Origin: an uncultured Clostridia bacterium
GTDB taxonomy: Bacteria; Bacillota; Clostridia; Peptostreptococcales; Acidaminobacteraceae
DNA: 6,688 nt
Assembly: GCA_945950065.1 (NCBI GenBank)
Contig: CAMFGQ010000078.1
Span: forward strand, 1 to 6,688
Reading direction: 5' to 3'
This document shows, in pieces, positions 1-6,376 of this stretch (position 1 is the stretch's first letter; the number at the start of each line of letters is the position of its first letter). The notes under the pieces were generated by a model that saw only the letters and a list, made by a program, of their open reading frames with translations, was not told the DNA's origin and made no database searches. The translations under genes were made by a program, and so were the position numbers.

Positions 1-1
1 T

Positions 2-1822
2 CAACTTAAGATCACTCGAACCTATCCTGATGATGTGGAATTTAACAACACCTATGAAGCTAGTGGAGAAGCTCTTCTAGAAATCAATAAAGAACTTCTC
101 TATGAAGGTGAACCTATTGAACTAGTAGATCGTGTCTTCGACTTCGAAGTATATCTAGGTAGTGAAATTGTTGCTAAAGGATCTACTAAAGCTGACGGAA
201 GTGTTGCATTTACAGCGATTAATTATACAGAAGAAGACATCAATAAAACCTATGACTATGTAATCAGAGAAGTCAAAGGTAGTTTAGGCGGAGTAACCTA
301 CTCAGATAAAGAAATCGATGTTCAGGTCAAAGTCACTGACTTAGGTGACGGTAAGCTTAATGCTGAGATTATTTATCCTGAAGTTACAACGATTTCAAAT
401 ATCTATGAAGTTGAACCAACAGAAATTCAATTAAAAGCTCTAAAAATCCTTACTGTAATAAATGGTAAGAAACAACTAGAGGCTGGAATGTTTAACTTTG
501 AGGTGTACCAAGAAGAAACTATCTTTGCGACAGGAACGAATGACGCGGAAGGTAAGATACTCTTCTCTGCAATTGAGTTTAAAAAAGCAGGAATCTATGA
601 CTTCAAAATTAGAGAAGTTAAAGGTGATGCATATGGAATAACTTATGATGAGAGTATCTTAGATGTTCGAGTAACAGTCGTAGATAACCACGATGGAACT
701 CTAACTGCAACAGCTGAGTATCCTCAGGGCGGTGCCATCTTTAAGAACATTTACAAAATCCCAGAGATTACGCATACCGCAATGAAAGTTTGGGATGGAG
801 ATGAAAATGTTACTCGTCCAGAAATTATCTTTGAACTTTATCGCAAGATTCAAGGTGGTGAAGGAGAATTAGTATCTGGACAAGAACGTAAAGTGGTTAG
901 TTCAGAAAATCCAACTGCAACTTGGGAACATCTTCCTGAAGCAGATGATGATGAAAACCTATACACCTACTATGTAGTGGAAAGCTTCAGAGAAGGTGGA
1001 CTACCAGAGAATGATAACTGGGAATTCGGAGACTACGACTTTGAGAAAGACCAGATTATCAATAAGGTGAAGAAACCACAAGGTGAAATTACTATTGGTA
1101 AAGAACTCATCGAACAACTCTTTGATCCAGGTTTAATGGGTAGAGAGGGTGAAGCAATCCTCTTCAAATTCAAAGTAACTGGACCTTACGGTTATGAAAA
1201 AGAGTTTGAACTACAAGCTGGTCAATCCATCACACTAAAAGACCTCTACTACGGCGAGTACGTCATTGAGGAAACCGATGCGAAAGGCTATGTACCTGAG
1301 TACGATCCAGCAGCAAAAGTTGTTCTCACGATGAACAAACAAAAAGTAGAAGTACTGGTAAACAACAAGCATATGGATGATAAAGACAAAGATCCAAATC
1401 GAGTAGAAGTAAAAGCTACCAAGACTTGGAAAGGTGGCCCAGAGGCTGACCAAAAAGCTGTTAAATTCATCCTAAAACGTCACTTAGGTGACAAAGTACA
1501 AGTCGTCAATGCAGTACCAGTGATTGAAGGTAAATCACCAGAATTCACCTACACCTGGAGTGGCTTAGATAAGCATAGTCCAGAAGGTTACGAATACACC
1601 TATACTGTAGAAGAAGAAGGTGTGAAAGATGGTATGGTAAGCTTTGGAGATAACAAATACAAAGTGGAGCAAAAAGGTAATCACATTACCAACACTTATG
1701 TAGAACCTCCTAAGAAGCCAGCACTACCTTCCACAGGACAACATGACAATGGCTTTGTACTAGGAAGTGGACTCCTGCTCTTAGCAGCAGCATTCTTCCT
1801 ACGAAGAACGAAAAAAGCATAA
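2..1822 (+). CDS. LPxTG-anchored surface protein with pilin-type isopeptide domains (5' partial)
   Basis: The frame is open from base 2, so the gene begins before the window; the GTG at 35 is an internal Val codon. Residue numbers count from that codon. The first visible residues are the tail of an upstream repeat ending FNNTY. Two Spy0128/FctA-like repeats follow (about 8-124 and 125-241), each with FxFEVY, a Gly-rich turn, IREVKG, G(V/I)TY and a final NIY. Then come a CnaB-like domain (about 247-346), a related beta domain (about 350-446) and a second CnaB-like domain (about 456-556). Likely Lys/Glu/Asn isopeptide triads are K19/E79/N122, K137/E194/N238, K251/E316/N343, K356/E412/N443 or N444, and K463/E526/N553. 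The C-terminus is a classic sorting signal: LPSTG at 564-568, a hydrophobic segment at about 574-589, and the basic tail RRTKKA. Sortase should cut between T and G and link the protein to peptidoglycan or a pilus. No YPKN-type pilin motif is visible, so adhesin versus pilin subunit stays open. Confidence 0.93.
   Translation, partial: QLKITRTYPDDVEFNNTYEASGEALLEINKELLYEGEPIELVDRVFDFEVYLGSEIVAKGSTKADGSVAFTAINYTEEDINKTYDYVIREVKGSLGGVTYSDKEIDVQVKVTDLGDGKLNAEIIYPEVTTISNIYEVEPTEIQLKALKILTVINGKKQLEAGMFNFEVYQEETIFATGTNDAEGKILFSAIEFKKAGIYDFKIREVKGDAYGITYDESILDVRVTVVDNHDGTLTATAEYPQGGAIFKNIYKIPEITHTAMKVWDGDENVTRPEIIFELYRKIQGGEGELVSGQERKVVSSENPTATWEHLPEADDDENLYTYYVVESFREGGLPENDNWEFGDYDFEKDQIINKVKKPQGEITIGKELIEQLFDPGLMGREGEAILFKFKVTGPYGYEKEFELQAGQSITLKDLYYGEYVIEETDAKGYVPEYDPAAKVVLTMNKQKVEVLVNNKHMDDKDKDPNRVEVKATKTWKGGPEADQKAVKFILKRHLGDKVQVVNAVPVIEGKSPEFTYTWSGLDKHSPEGYEYTYTVEEEGVKDGMVSFGDNKYKVEQKGNHITNTYVEPPKKPALPSTGQHDNGFVLGSGLLLLAAAFFLRRTKKA
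1724..1819 (+). other. LPSTG cell-wall sorting signal coding segment
   Basis: This is the last 32 codons of the surface protein. LPSTG is followed by a short polar linker, about 16 hydrophobic residues rich in Leu and Ala, and a positively charged tail. This is the standard three-part class A-like sortase signal. It is preceded by the Pro-rich wall-spanning linker EPPKKPALP. Confidence 0.93.
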
Positions 1823-1831
1823 CAAGCTTTT

Positions 1832-1862
1832 AGGGTCTAAGCATGGCTTAGACCCTTTTTTT
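1832..1862 (+). terminator. Rho-independent terminator of the surface-protein gene
   Basis: A perfect 11-bp stem (1832-1842 with 1846-1856, AGGGTCTAAGC and its complement) closes a 3-nt ATG loop and runs into a long T tract (1856-1862, then more T-rich sequence to about 1873). It begins 9 nt after the stop codon. The opposite strand lacks a matching T tract at its exit, so it acts on the + strand. Confidence 0.93.
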
Positions 1863-1893
1863 CTTTTCTTTTTCAGATGGAAATTTGATGAAG

Positions 1894-1921
1894 TAAAAAA
1901 GCACCTATAGGATGGGTGCTT
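1894..1921 (-). terminator. Minus-strand Rho-independent terminator, probably ending rqcH transcripts
   Basis: A 10-bp stem with one G-T wobble (1899-1908 with 1912-1921) closes a 3-nt loop. Read on the minus strand, the hairpin exits into TTTTTT (bases 1900-1895). On the + strand no T tract follows it. The only minus-strand gene that could feed it is rqcH, whose stop codon lies about 130 nt upstream in transcript direction. The rqcH transcript would therefore cross the antisense strand of the tRNA gene before ending here. Confidence 0.75.
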
Positions 1922-1922
1922 C

Positions 1923-1950
1923 TTGCAAATCGGCTAAAACCGTGTATACT
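1923..1950 (+). promoter_or_regulatory. Sigma-A type promoter for tRNA-Thr
   Basis: A -35 box TTGCAA (1923-1928), a 16-nt spacer and a -10 box TATACT (1945-1950) lie just before the tRNA. The expected transcription start, near 1957, leaves a leader of only a few nucleotides before the mature 5' end at 1961. The -35 box starts 2 nt after the minus-strand terminator hairpin. Confidence 0.75.
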
Positions 1951-1960
1951 TTCCATATAG

Positions 1961-2035
1961 GCTACTGTGGCTCAGGGGTAGAGCAACGCACTCGTAATGC
2001 GTAGATCGAGGGTTCGAATCCCTCCAGTAGCTCCA
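1961..2035 (+). tRNA. tRNA-Thr (anticodon CGT), CCA encoded
   Basis: All arms fold. The acceptor is GCTACTG/CAGTAGC (1961-1967 with 2025-2031). The D stem is GCTC/GAGC with a 7-nt loop holding GG. The anticodon stem is ACGCA/TGCGT (1986-1990 with 1998-2002) with loop CTCGTAA, so the anticodon is CGT at 1993-1995, reading the Thr codon ACG. The variable loop is 5 nt, and the T arm is GAGGG/CCCTC with loop TTCGAAT. The discriminator is T (2032), followed by a genomic CCA (2033-2035). It stands alone with its own promoter and terminator. A minor Thr isoacceptor is expected to coexist with a TGT species elsewhere in the genome. Confidence 0.97.
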
Positions 2036-2060
2036 TAGGACCTTGGGTCCTATTTTTTTT
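2035..2060 (+). terminator. tRNA-Thr terminator, overlapping the rqcH stop codon
   Basis: A perfect 8-bp stem ATAGGACC/GGTCCTAT (2035-2042 with 2046-2053) with a TTG loop is followed by seven Ts (2054-2060). It starts at the last A of the tRNA CCA. On the other strand the same bases contain the rqcH stop (2050-2052), and the T tract encodes its last Lys codons. This hairpin is not a terminator for rqcH, because no T tract follows it on the minus strand. Confidence 0.9.
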
Positions 2061-3651
2061 CGTAAGGGAGGATTTCTTCAGCCTTAGCTTCTATTTGAAG
2101 AGTCGACTCCCCTCGATAGATAACAAAGCCGCTAGGAGCTCCCTTAGGCTTGTGAACCTCTCCGATAGTGGTGAAGTCGATAGGAATCAACGCTCCCTTG
2201 GCTTTGGAGTAATAAGAGGCTAATTTGGCTCCAAATACAAGTGCTTCATCAGTTGCTTTCTCCTTCTCAAGATGGAGGAGAACATGGCTTCCGGGGATTT
2301 GTTTTGCGTGGAACCAGAGGTAGTTTTTGTTCTTTGTTTTTCTTCTCAGTTCGTCATTCTGGTGATTGTTTTTACCGACCTCATAATGATAGCCTTGATA
2401 CGAAAAGCTTCTAGGTTTCGAGAGCAGTCTTTCTTTCTTCTTGCCTTGTCTTAGCAGTCCAAGCTGATGCATTTCTTCAGATATCTCTTGGATTTCCAGA
2501 GGCGTTTCTACCTGTTCAAGATTGTAGATTAGCTGTTCTACTTGTTGTAATTCTTCTTTGGACTTCTCAATCTGTTCTTTAATAATGGGAAGAGATCGTT
2601 GAAGTTTCTCATATTGTTTGTAGAAGTGTTGTGCATTTTGGAGAGGAGACTTCAGTGGATCCAATTGGATGATCACTGGTTTCTCTTCATAATAGTCCAT
2701 GAGCTTTACTTCAGAAGGATGACCTTCTAGGGTGTGAAGATAGGCTAGAAGGAGTTCTCCCTTTCGTTTGAACTCTTCACTTTTTTGAGCGCGATCTTTC
2801 GCGTCTTCTAGCTTCTGGATTTTTTCATTGATCAAGCTAGAGCGATTGGTTAAGATCTTCTTCAACTGTCCCTTGCCACGGTGGGTGTTTTTTTCTGCAG
2901 TAAAGAAGGCAGCAAGAAGTTGAGATAAGCTAGGGTAGAGTACATGACGATGAGTCACATTGGTAAACTGATGGAGATCCTTCAAATTACCTTCTTCATC
3001 TAGATAAAGGGTAAAGCTCTGTTGTTGAGAGATCCAATTGTGAATCTCTCCGACACTCAGGTCCTTGATTTCTTTAGGAAGTAAATTCAAGAGTTTCTTA
3101 TAAAATCCCCTGTAGGAAAGAGCATTCTTTCCTTCATCCTCTACATGAAGGGGAGAGGGCTTATTTTGTTGTGGTGGTGTATAGATGTAGCCACTACGCA
3201 CAACATGCTCGCTTTCGGCCTCATAGGGGGTTTGTTTATAGGCATAAAGGATGGTATTGTCTTCCTCTGTTAGGATGGCATTGCCATGACGTCCCATAAA
3301 CTCCATGTATAGATGATAGACTTTAGGGTCCAAGGTAACGCTTCTTCCTTGGAAACGAAGTAAAAGGATACGATCACCATTAATTTGCTCACAGCTGATC
3401 AGTTTAGCTGACTCTAAGGTTTTGCGCAGTGCAAGCAAAAAGGGAAAAGAGAGGTCTTGGGTTTCTCCCTTTTCAGTTTCTAGCCTTCCGTGGCATTTCT
3501 GTGGTGATAGATGAAGGAGAAAAAAACGATCTCCCTTAAATTTGAGAATAAAGCTCTCATGATTGCGAGCCCATATTTTTTGTACACGATAGTCTTGCAG
3601 CTGCTCTTGGCATTCCTTGGCAAGACTCTTGACTAAATAGTGATCAAACAT
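2050..3651 (-). CDS. rqcH: RqcH-type NFACT protein (Rqc2 homolog, ribosome-associated quality control)
   Basis: This is a 533-aa member of the NFACT family (RqcH, Rqc2/NEMF; older names FbpA or fibronectin-binding protein). In bacteria RqcH binds stalled 50S subunits and recruits tRNA-Ala to add C-terminal Ala tails that mark nascent chains for degradation. Visible parts: an NFACT-N domain (about 1-215) starting MFDHYL, with the key Asp-Arg pair at D93-R94 (NGDRILLL) and the conserved EFMGRHGNAIL at 117-127; a long helical coiled-coil arm (about 265-400); and an NFACT-R domain (about 418-530) with NDELRRK, WFHAKQIPGSHV (446-457), LASYYSKAKGA and KPKGAPSGFVIY. The ATG at 3651 is chosen because the family begins with this MxD sequence and GGAGG lies 6 nt upstream; a longer version adds 25 unrelated residues. 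It lies 35 nt after the 130-aa gene, so the two are probably co-transcribed. It is slightly shorter than the roughly 570 aa of B. subtilis RqcH. No frameshift is seen. Confidence 0.93.
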   Translation of the reverse strand: MFDHYLVKSLAKECQEQLQDYRVQKIWARNHESFILKFKGDRFFLLHLSPQKCHGRLETEKGETQDLSFPFLLALRKTLESAKLISCEQINGDRILLLRFQGRSVTLDPKVYHLYMEFMGRHGNAILTEEDNTILYAYKQTPYEAESEHVVRSGYIYTPPQQNKPSPLHVEDEGKNALSYRGFYKKLLNLLPKEIKDLSVGEIHNWISQQQSFTLYLDEEGNLKDLHQFTNVTHRHVLYPSLSQLLAAFFTAEKNTHRGKGQLKKILTNRSSLINEKIQKLEDAKDRAQKSEEFKRKGELLLAYLHTLEGHPSEVKLMDYYEEKPVIIQLDPLKSPLQNAQHFYKQYEKLQRSLPIIKEQIEKSKEELQQVEQLIYNLEQVETPLEIQEISEEMHQLGLLRQGKKKERLLSKPRSFSYQGYHYEVGKNNHQNDELRRKTKNKNYLWFHAKQIPGSHVLLHLEKEKATDEALVFGAKLASYYSKAKGALIPIDFTTIGEVHKPKGAPSGFVIYRGESTLQIEAKAEEILPYEKK

Positions 3652-3657
3652 CCTGAA

Positions 3658-3662
3658 CCTCC
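3658..3662 (-). promoter_or_regulatory. Ribosome binding site that fixes the rqcH start
   Basis: GGAGG on the minus strand lies 6 nt before the ATG at 3651-3649. It sits in the 35-nt gap after the stop of the upstream 130-aa gene. This argues against the longer reading that begins at 3726 inside that gene. Confidence 0.85.
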
Positions 3663-3686
3663 ATGAGTAAGTATAGCATATGCTTT

Positions 3687-4079
3687 TTAGAAAAGAAGAA
3701 AGTGGGAGAGAAGATCCCAGAACCATCGATTGCTATCTAAGGAATCTTCTCCACAGTCAATGACCTTCGTACTCCTCTTTATGCGCTGGAGAAGCTTTTC
3801 TATGGGACAGAGGAGTTTTCTCTTCTTACATTCTTCCACTAAGATATCTACATAAAGATGTCCCCATAATTCCACTGTAAGAGATTTCTCTGTAATGGCT
3901 AGAGGCTGGAGGTAGCGTACATGATAGGCAGCCAAGAGAGCTACAGCCAGGGGAGAGGGACCCACATCAGCGTAGATGTCTTTAAATGCCTGGTCATTCT
4001 TTATGCGTATAACTCCCTTGGTTTCAAGATTAATCTGGATTTCTTTGTTCTTAGCTATGGTCAGTTTTTGATACTTCAT
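3687..4079 (-). CDS. Hypothetical protein, 130 aa, upstream of rqcH
   Basis: I do not recognise this protein. It has no signal peptide and no convincing membrane span. The first 30 residues are polar with beta-type alternation (IQINLETKGVIRIKN). The middle (about 42-82) is more hydrophobic, containing PSPLAVALLAAYHVRYLQPL and LWGHLYVDILVEE. A basic stretch with Cys at 84 and 91 follows (CKKRKLLC), and the C-terminus is aromatic (SNRWFWDLLSHFLLF). The ATG has an AAGGA-type site about 9 nt upstream. The stop lies 35 nt before rqcH on the same strand with no terminator between, so it likely shares the rqcH message. The intact frame, the ribosome site and the operon position support a real gene. 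A link to ribosome rescue would be guilt by association only. Confidence 0.75.
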   Translation of the reverse strand: MKYQKLTIAKNKEIQINLETKGVIRIKNDQAFKDIYADVGPSPLAVALLAAYHVRYLQPLAITEKSLTVELWGHLYVDILVEECKKRKLLCPIEKLLQRIKRSTKVIDCGEDSLDSNRWFWDLLSHFLLF

Positions 4080-4167
4080 GGATGCTTTTCCTTTTCATAT
4101 TTTTATTGGTCTCAGGTGTAGTTATTGTCATTAGCTAAAAACTATCTAGAATACTTCTCCGTCTCTT

Positions 4168-4195
4168 CATATAATCCTTTGCACAAGATTGACAA
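4168..4195 (-). promoter_or_regulatory. Possible minus-strand promoter for the 130-aa gene and rqcH
   Basis: Read on the minus strand, TTGTCA (4195-4190) and TATATG (4173-4168) are separated by 16 nt. The -10 box is poor in its last two positions. The -35 box shares bases with the -35 box of the + strand promoter, so the two promoters would compete. The leader before the 130-aa gene would be about 80 nt. This is a weak call. Confidence 0.35.
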
Positions 4196-4217
4196 GAAGG
4201 TTGATTAATTCTATTAT
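4189..4217 (+). promoter_or_regulatory. Sigma-A promoter of the 165-aa gene / cstA / selenoprotein operon
   Basis: A consensus -35 TTGACA (4189-4194) is followed by a 17-nt spacer and a -10 TATTAT (4212-4217); TATAAG at 4215-4220 is a less well spaced alternative. The predicted start of transcription, near 4224, gives a leader of about 30 nt to the ATG at 4256. No further promoter or terminator is visible before the end of the third gene, so this likely drives all three. Confidence 0.8.
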
Positions 4218-4243
4218 AAGTCTAGAGAGTAATGATTACGAGC

Positions 4244-4251
4244 AAAGAGGG
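4244..4251 (+). promoter_or_regulatory. Ribosome binding site that fixes the start of the 165-aa gene
   Basis: AAAGAGGG ends 4 nt before the ATG at 4256. The earlier in-frame ATG at 4232 has no such site and would sit only about 8 nt after the predicted transcription start, so 4256 is preferred. Confidence 0.7.
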
Positions 4252-4255
4252 AAAA

Positions 4256-4753
4256 ATGAATTTCCAAAACTATATAGAACATGTAAAAAACAGGCTTCTA
4301 CGCTCCTATGATTTAGAGGAAAACAAAGTTCTAGGAGGAAGAGAGATTGATCTCTTCGGGGCCTATCATTTACGAACCGAGAGATACATAGCTACGAAAA
4401 AAGCTGTTGTCTATGGAATGGACAATCATGAATACATTTGTCTGTTTCATCTTACTGCATTAACTGAAGATGGTCTAACCGATTACATCAACTGGATAAA
4501 GCAAAACATAGATGATCTCGTTAATCCACACAGAGAACACATGTCCACCATGGTGAGCTTGGTTCTCGTCTGTGACGCACAGCCTCATCAGGAAGTGCTA
4601 AGAAAAGTGAGGAGAGTAAAGTTTCATAAAGGTTATTCCTTTGGCTTTAAAGGTTGGGTAGATCTAAAACTGCTTGTCTACAGCCTTGAAGATCAGAGTT
4701 TGATAACAAATCGAAAGGGAGAGGAGGGCAGTGAAGCATTTCAAGTAAGCTAA
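4256..4753 (+). CDS. Conserved-looking hypothetical protein, 165 aa
   Basis: This appears to be a soluble alpha/beta protein with no signal peptide or membrane span. Residues 1-20 form a probable helix (FQNYIEHVKNRLLRSYDL). Beta strands follow around a basic patch (LRTERYIATKKAVVYGM, about 39-55), then a helix ending in a PHREHMSTMVSLVLV segment (91-105), and a motif-like KGYSFGFKGWVDLKLL (125-140). The style resembles unnamed clostridial proteins that begin with NxxxYxExxK and end with a GFKGWVD block, but I cannot assign a named domain or a function. The start at 4256 is chosen over 4232 from the ribosome site and promoter. The gene ends 25 nt before cstA with no terminator between, so it is likely the first gene of that operon. 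The C-terminal tail (about 153-165) is polar and probably disordered. Confidence 0.85.
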   Translation: MNFQNYIEHVKNRLLRSYDLEENKVLGGREIDLFGAYHLRTERYIATKKAVVYGMDNHEYICLFHLTALTEDGLTDYINWIKQNIDDLVNPHREHMSTMVSLVLVCDAQPHQEVLRKVRRVKFHKGYSFGFKGWVDLKLLVYSLEDQSLITNRKGEEGSEAFQVS

Positions 4754-4778
4754 AACGTTTTATGAAAGGAGATCAAGA

Positions 4779-6374
4779 ATGAACGCTTTATGGCTTGTAA
4801 TCATAAGTATTTTAATTTTTGTTCTTGCCTATGCGACATATGGTCGCTGGGTAGCTAAACAATGGGGCGTTGATGCAAACCGTGTCACACCAGCCCATGA
4901 ACTAAGCGACGGCATTGACTATGTGCCCGCTAAACCTGCGGTACTCTTAGGTCACCACTTCTCATCCATTGCAGGAGCAGGACCCATTAATGGACCAATC
5001 CAAGCCGCTATTTTTGGATGGGTACCAGTCCTTCTATGGATTATTATCGGAAGTATTTTCTTTGGTGGTATCCATGACTTCGGTTCACTTTTTGCATCTG
5101 CTCGTCATGATGGTAAAAGTATCGGAGAAATCATCAACACCACCATGGGACGTAAAGGTAAAATGCTCTTCTCAGCCTTTGCATGGTTAACATTGCTTCT
5201 GGTTGTAGCAGCCTTTACCAACATTGTTGCAAGTACCTTTGCAACCGTTCCAGCTGCAGCTTCAGCATCCATGATGTTTATCATCCTTGCTGTTGTCTTT
5301 GGTTATCTTGTCTATCGTCGGGGAGTATCTATTGGTATTGGAACCGTAGTAGGAGTTGCCCTTCTCTTCTTTTGTGTATACTTAGGACAAGTATTCCCAC
5401 TTTCACTTTCACTTAACACCTGGATTATGATCCTCATGGTTTATATTTTTATTGCTTCTGTTGCACCAGTATGGATCCTGCTCCAGCCAAGAGACTATCT
5501 CAACTCCTTCTTGCTTTATGCCATGATTGCAGGAGCGGTAATCGGTGTTGTCATTTATCAACCATCCATTCAGCTTCCAGCAGTTACTTCCTTTAATGTC
5601 AATGGACAATGGTTATTCCCCATGCTCTTTGTTACGGTCGCTTGTGGAGCAATTTCCGGATTCCACTCCTTAGTTGGTTCCGGCACAACCTCTAAGCAGT
5701 TAGACAATGAGAAGGATTCACTGATTATTGGTTACGGCGGAATGCTAATTGAAGGTGTTCTGGCTGTTATTGCTCTTGTTACAGCTGCCTATGTTAGCCA
5801 TGGTGAGCTTGGTGAACTTCTCAAAGGTGGACCTGTTAACGTGTTTAGTCACGGTGTTGGTACCTTTATGAGTAAGTTTGGTATTCCTTTTGAAGTTGGT
5901 AAATCTTTTGTAGCTCTGGCCGTTTCTGCTTTTGCTCTAACAAGCCTTGATACTGCTACACGTCTTAACCGCTTCATCTTCCAAGAGTTCTTTGATAAGG
6001 GGGATGGTAAAAAATCCATCCTTACAAATATGTATGTTTCAACAGCCATTACCGTTGCTCTTGGTGGATACCTTGCAGCTGGTGGATGGACATTGATTTG
6101 GCCCATCTTCGGTTCCGCAAACCAACTCCTAGCAGCACTTGCTTTACTTGCTGTTGCTGTATGGTTAAAGAAAAACCACAAGAACTACAGCATGATGGTC
6201 ATCCCTATGGTCTTTATGCTTGGTGTAACCCTCTTAGCTCTTGTTCTTCTCTTTAAGAACAATCTAGGTGGCGACAACATCATCATGATGATTCTTCCCG
6301 TTCTACTCTTTATCCTTGCTGTTGTACTGGCTATTCAAGGATACGGTATCCTCTTCGGGGATAAAAGGGAGTAG
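4779..6374 (+). CDS. cstA: CstA-family carbon starvation transporter (short form)
   Basis: This is a 531-aa polytopic inner-membrane protein of the CstA/BtsT family, whose members import peptides or pyruvate when preferred carbon runs out. Family signatures are clear: GHHFSSIAGAGPINGP (58-73), GGIHDFGSLFASARHDGKSI (96-115), the proline-bearing PVWILLQPRDYLNS (230-243), SGTTSKQLDNEKD (301-313), DTATRLNRFIFQEF (391-404) and GSANQLLAALALL (445-457). Hydrophobic spans include about 4-20, 79-97, 130-152, 162-178, 185-207, 214-235, 244-260, 276-296, 318-340, 376-390, 416-436, 447-463, 472-492 and 500-520. It is shorter than E. coli CstA and BtsT (about 700 aa), the usual state in Bacillota. The ATG has AAAGGAG 7 nt upstream. 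It follows the 165-aa gene by 25 nt, and its stop is 2 nt before the selenoprotein start. The substrate cannot be told from sequence. Confidence 0.95.
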   Translation: MNALWLVIISILIFVLAYATYGRWVAKQWGVDANRVTPAHELSDGIDYVPAKPAVLLGHHFSSIAGAGPINGPIQAAIFGWVPVLLWIIIGSIFFGGIHDFGSLFASARHDGKSIGEIINTTMGRKGKMLFSAFAWLTLLLVVAAFTNIVASTFATVPAAASASMMFIILAVVFGYLVYRRGVSIGIGTVVGVALLFFCVYLGQVFPLSLSLNTWIMILMVYIFIASVAPVWILLQPRDYLNSFLLYAMIAGAVIGVVIYQPSIQLPAVTSFNVNGQWLFPMLFVTVACGAISGFHSLVGSGTTSKQLDNEKDSLIIGYGGMLIEGVLAVIALVTAAYVSHGELGELLKGGPVNVFSHGVGTFMSKFGIPFEVGKSFVALAVSAFALTSLDTATRLNRFIFQEFFDKGDGKKSILTNMYVSTAITVALGGYLAAGGWTLIWPIFGSANQLLAALALLAVAVWLKKNHKNYSMMVIPMVFMLGVTLLALVLLFKNNLGGDNIIMMILPVLLFILAVVLAIQGYGILFGDKRE

Positions 6375-6376
6375 GG

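Noticed and set aside
35..37. GTG at 35 as the start of the surface protein
   Set aside because: The frame is open back to base 2 and the upstream codons encode the end of another pilin repeat (TYPDDVEFNNTY). There is no ribosome site and no signal peptide after the GTG.
1235..1470. Two minus-strand ORFs inside the surface-protein gene
   Set aside because: They are antisense to a clear CnaB-like coding region and show no independent coding evidence.
3652..3726. A 25-residue longer N-terminus for RqcH, starting at 3726
   Set aside because: It overlaps the upstream gene, lacks family similarity, and a GGAGG site plus the conserved MFDHYL start point to 3651.
3921..4121. Plus-strand 66-aa ORF over the 130-aa gene
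   Set aside because: It covers the better-supported minus-strand gene and continues through its ribosome site. No family match or own ribosome site is seen.
4170..4175. Perfect TATAAT on the + strand as a -10 box
   Set aside because: There is no acceptable -35 box 16-18 nt upstream. The TTGACA/TATTAT pair just downstream is much better.
4232..4255. ATG at 4232 as the start of the 165-aa protein
   Set aside because: It lies about 8 nt after the predicted transcription start with no ribosome site, while 4256 has AAAGAGGG just upstream.
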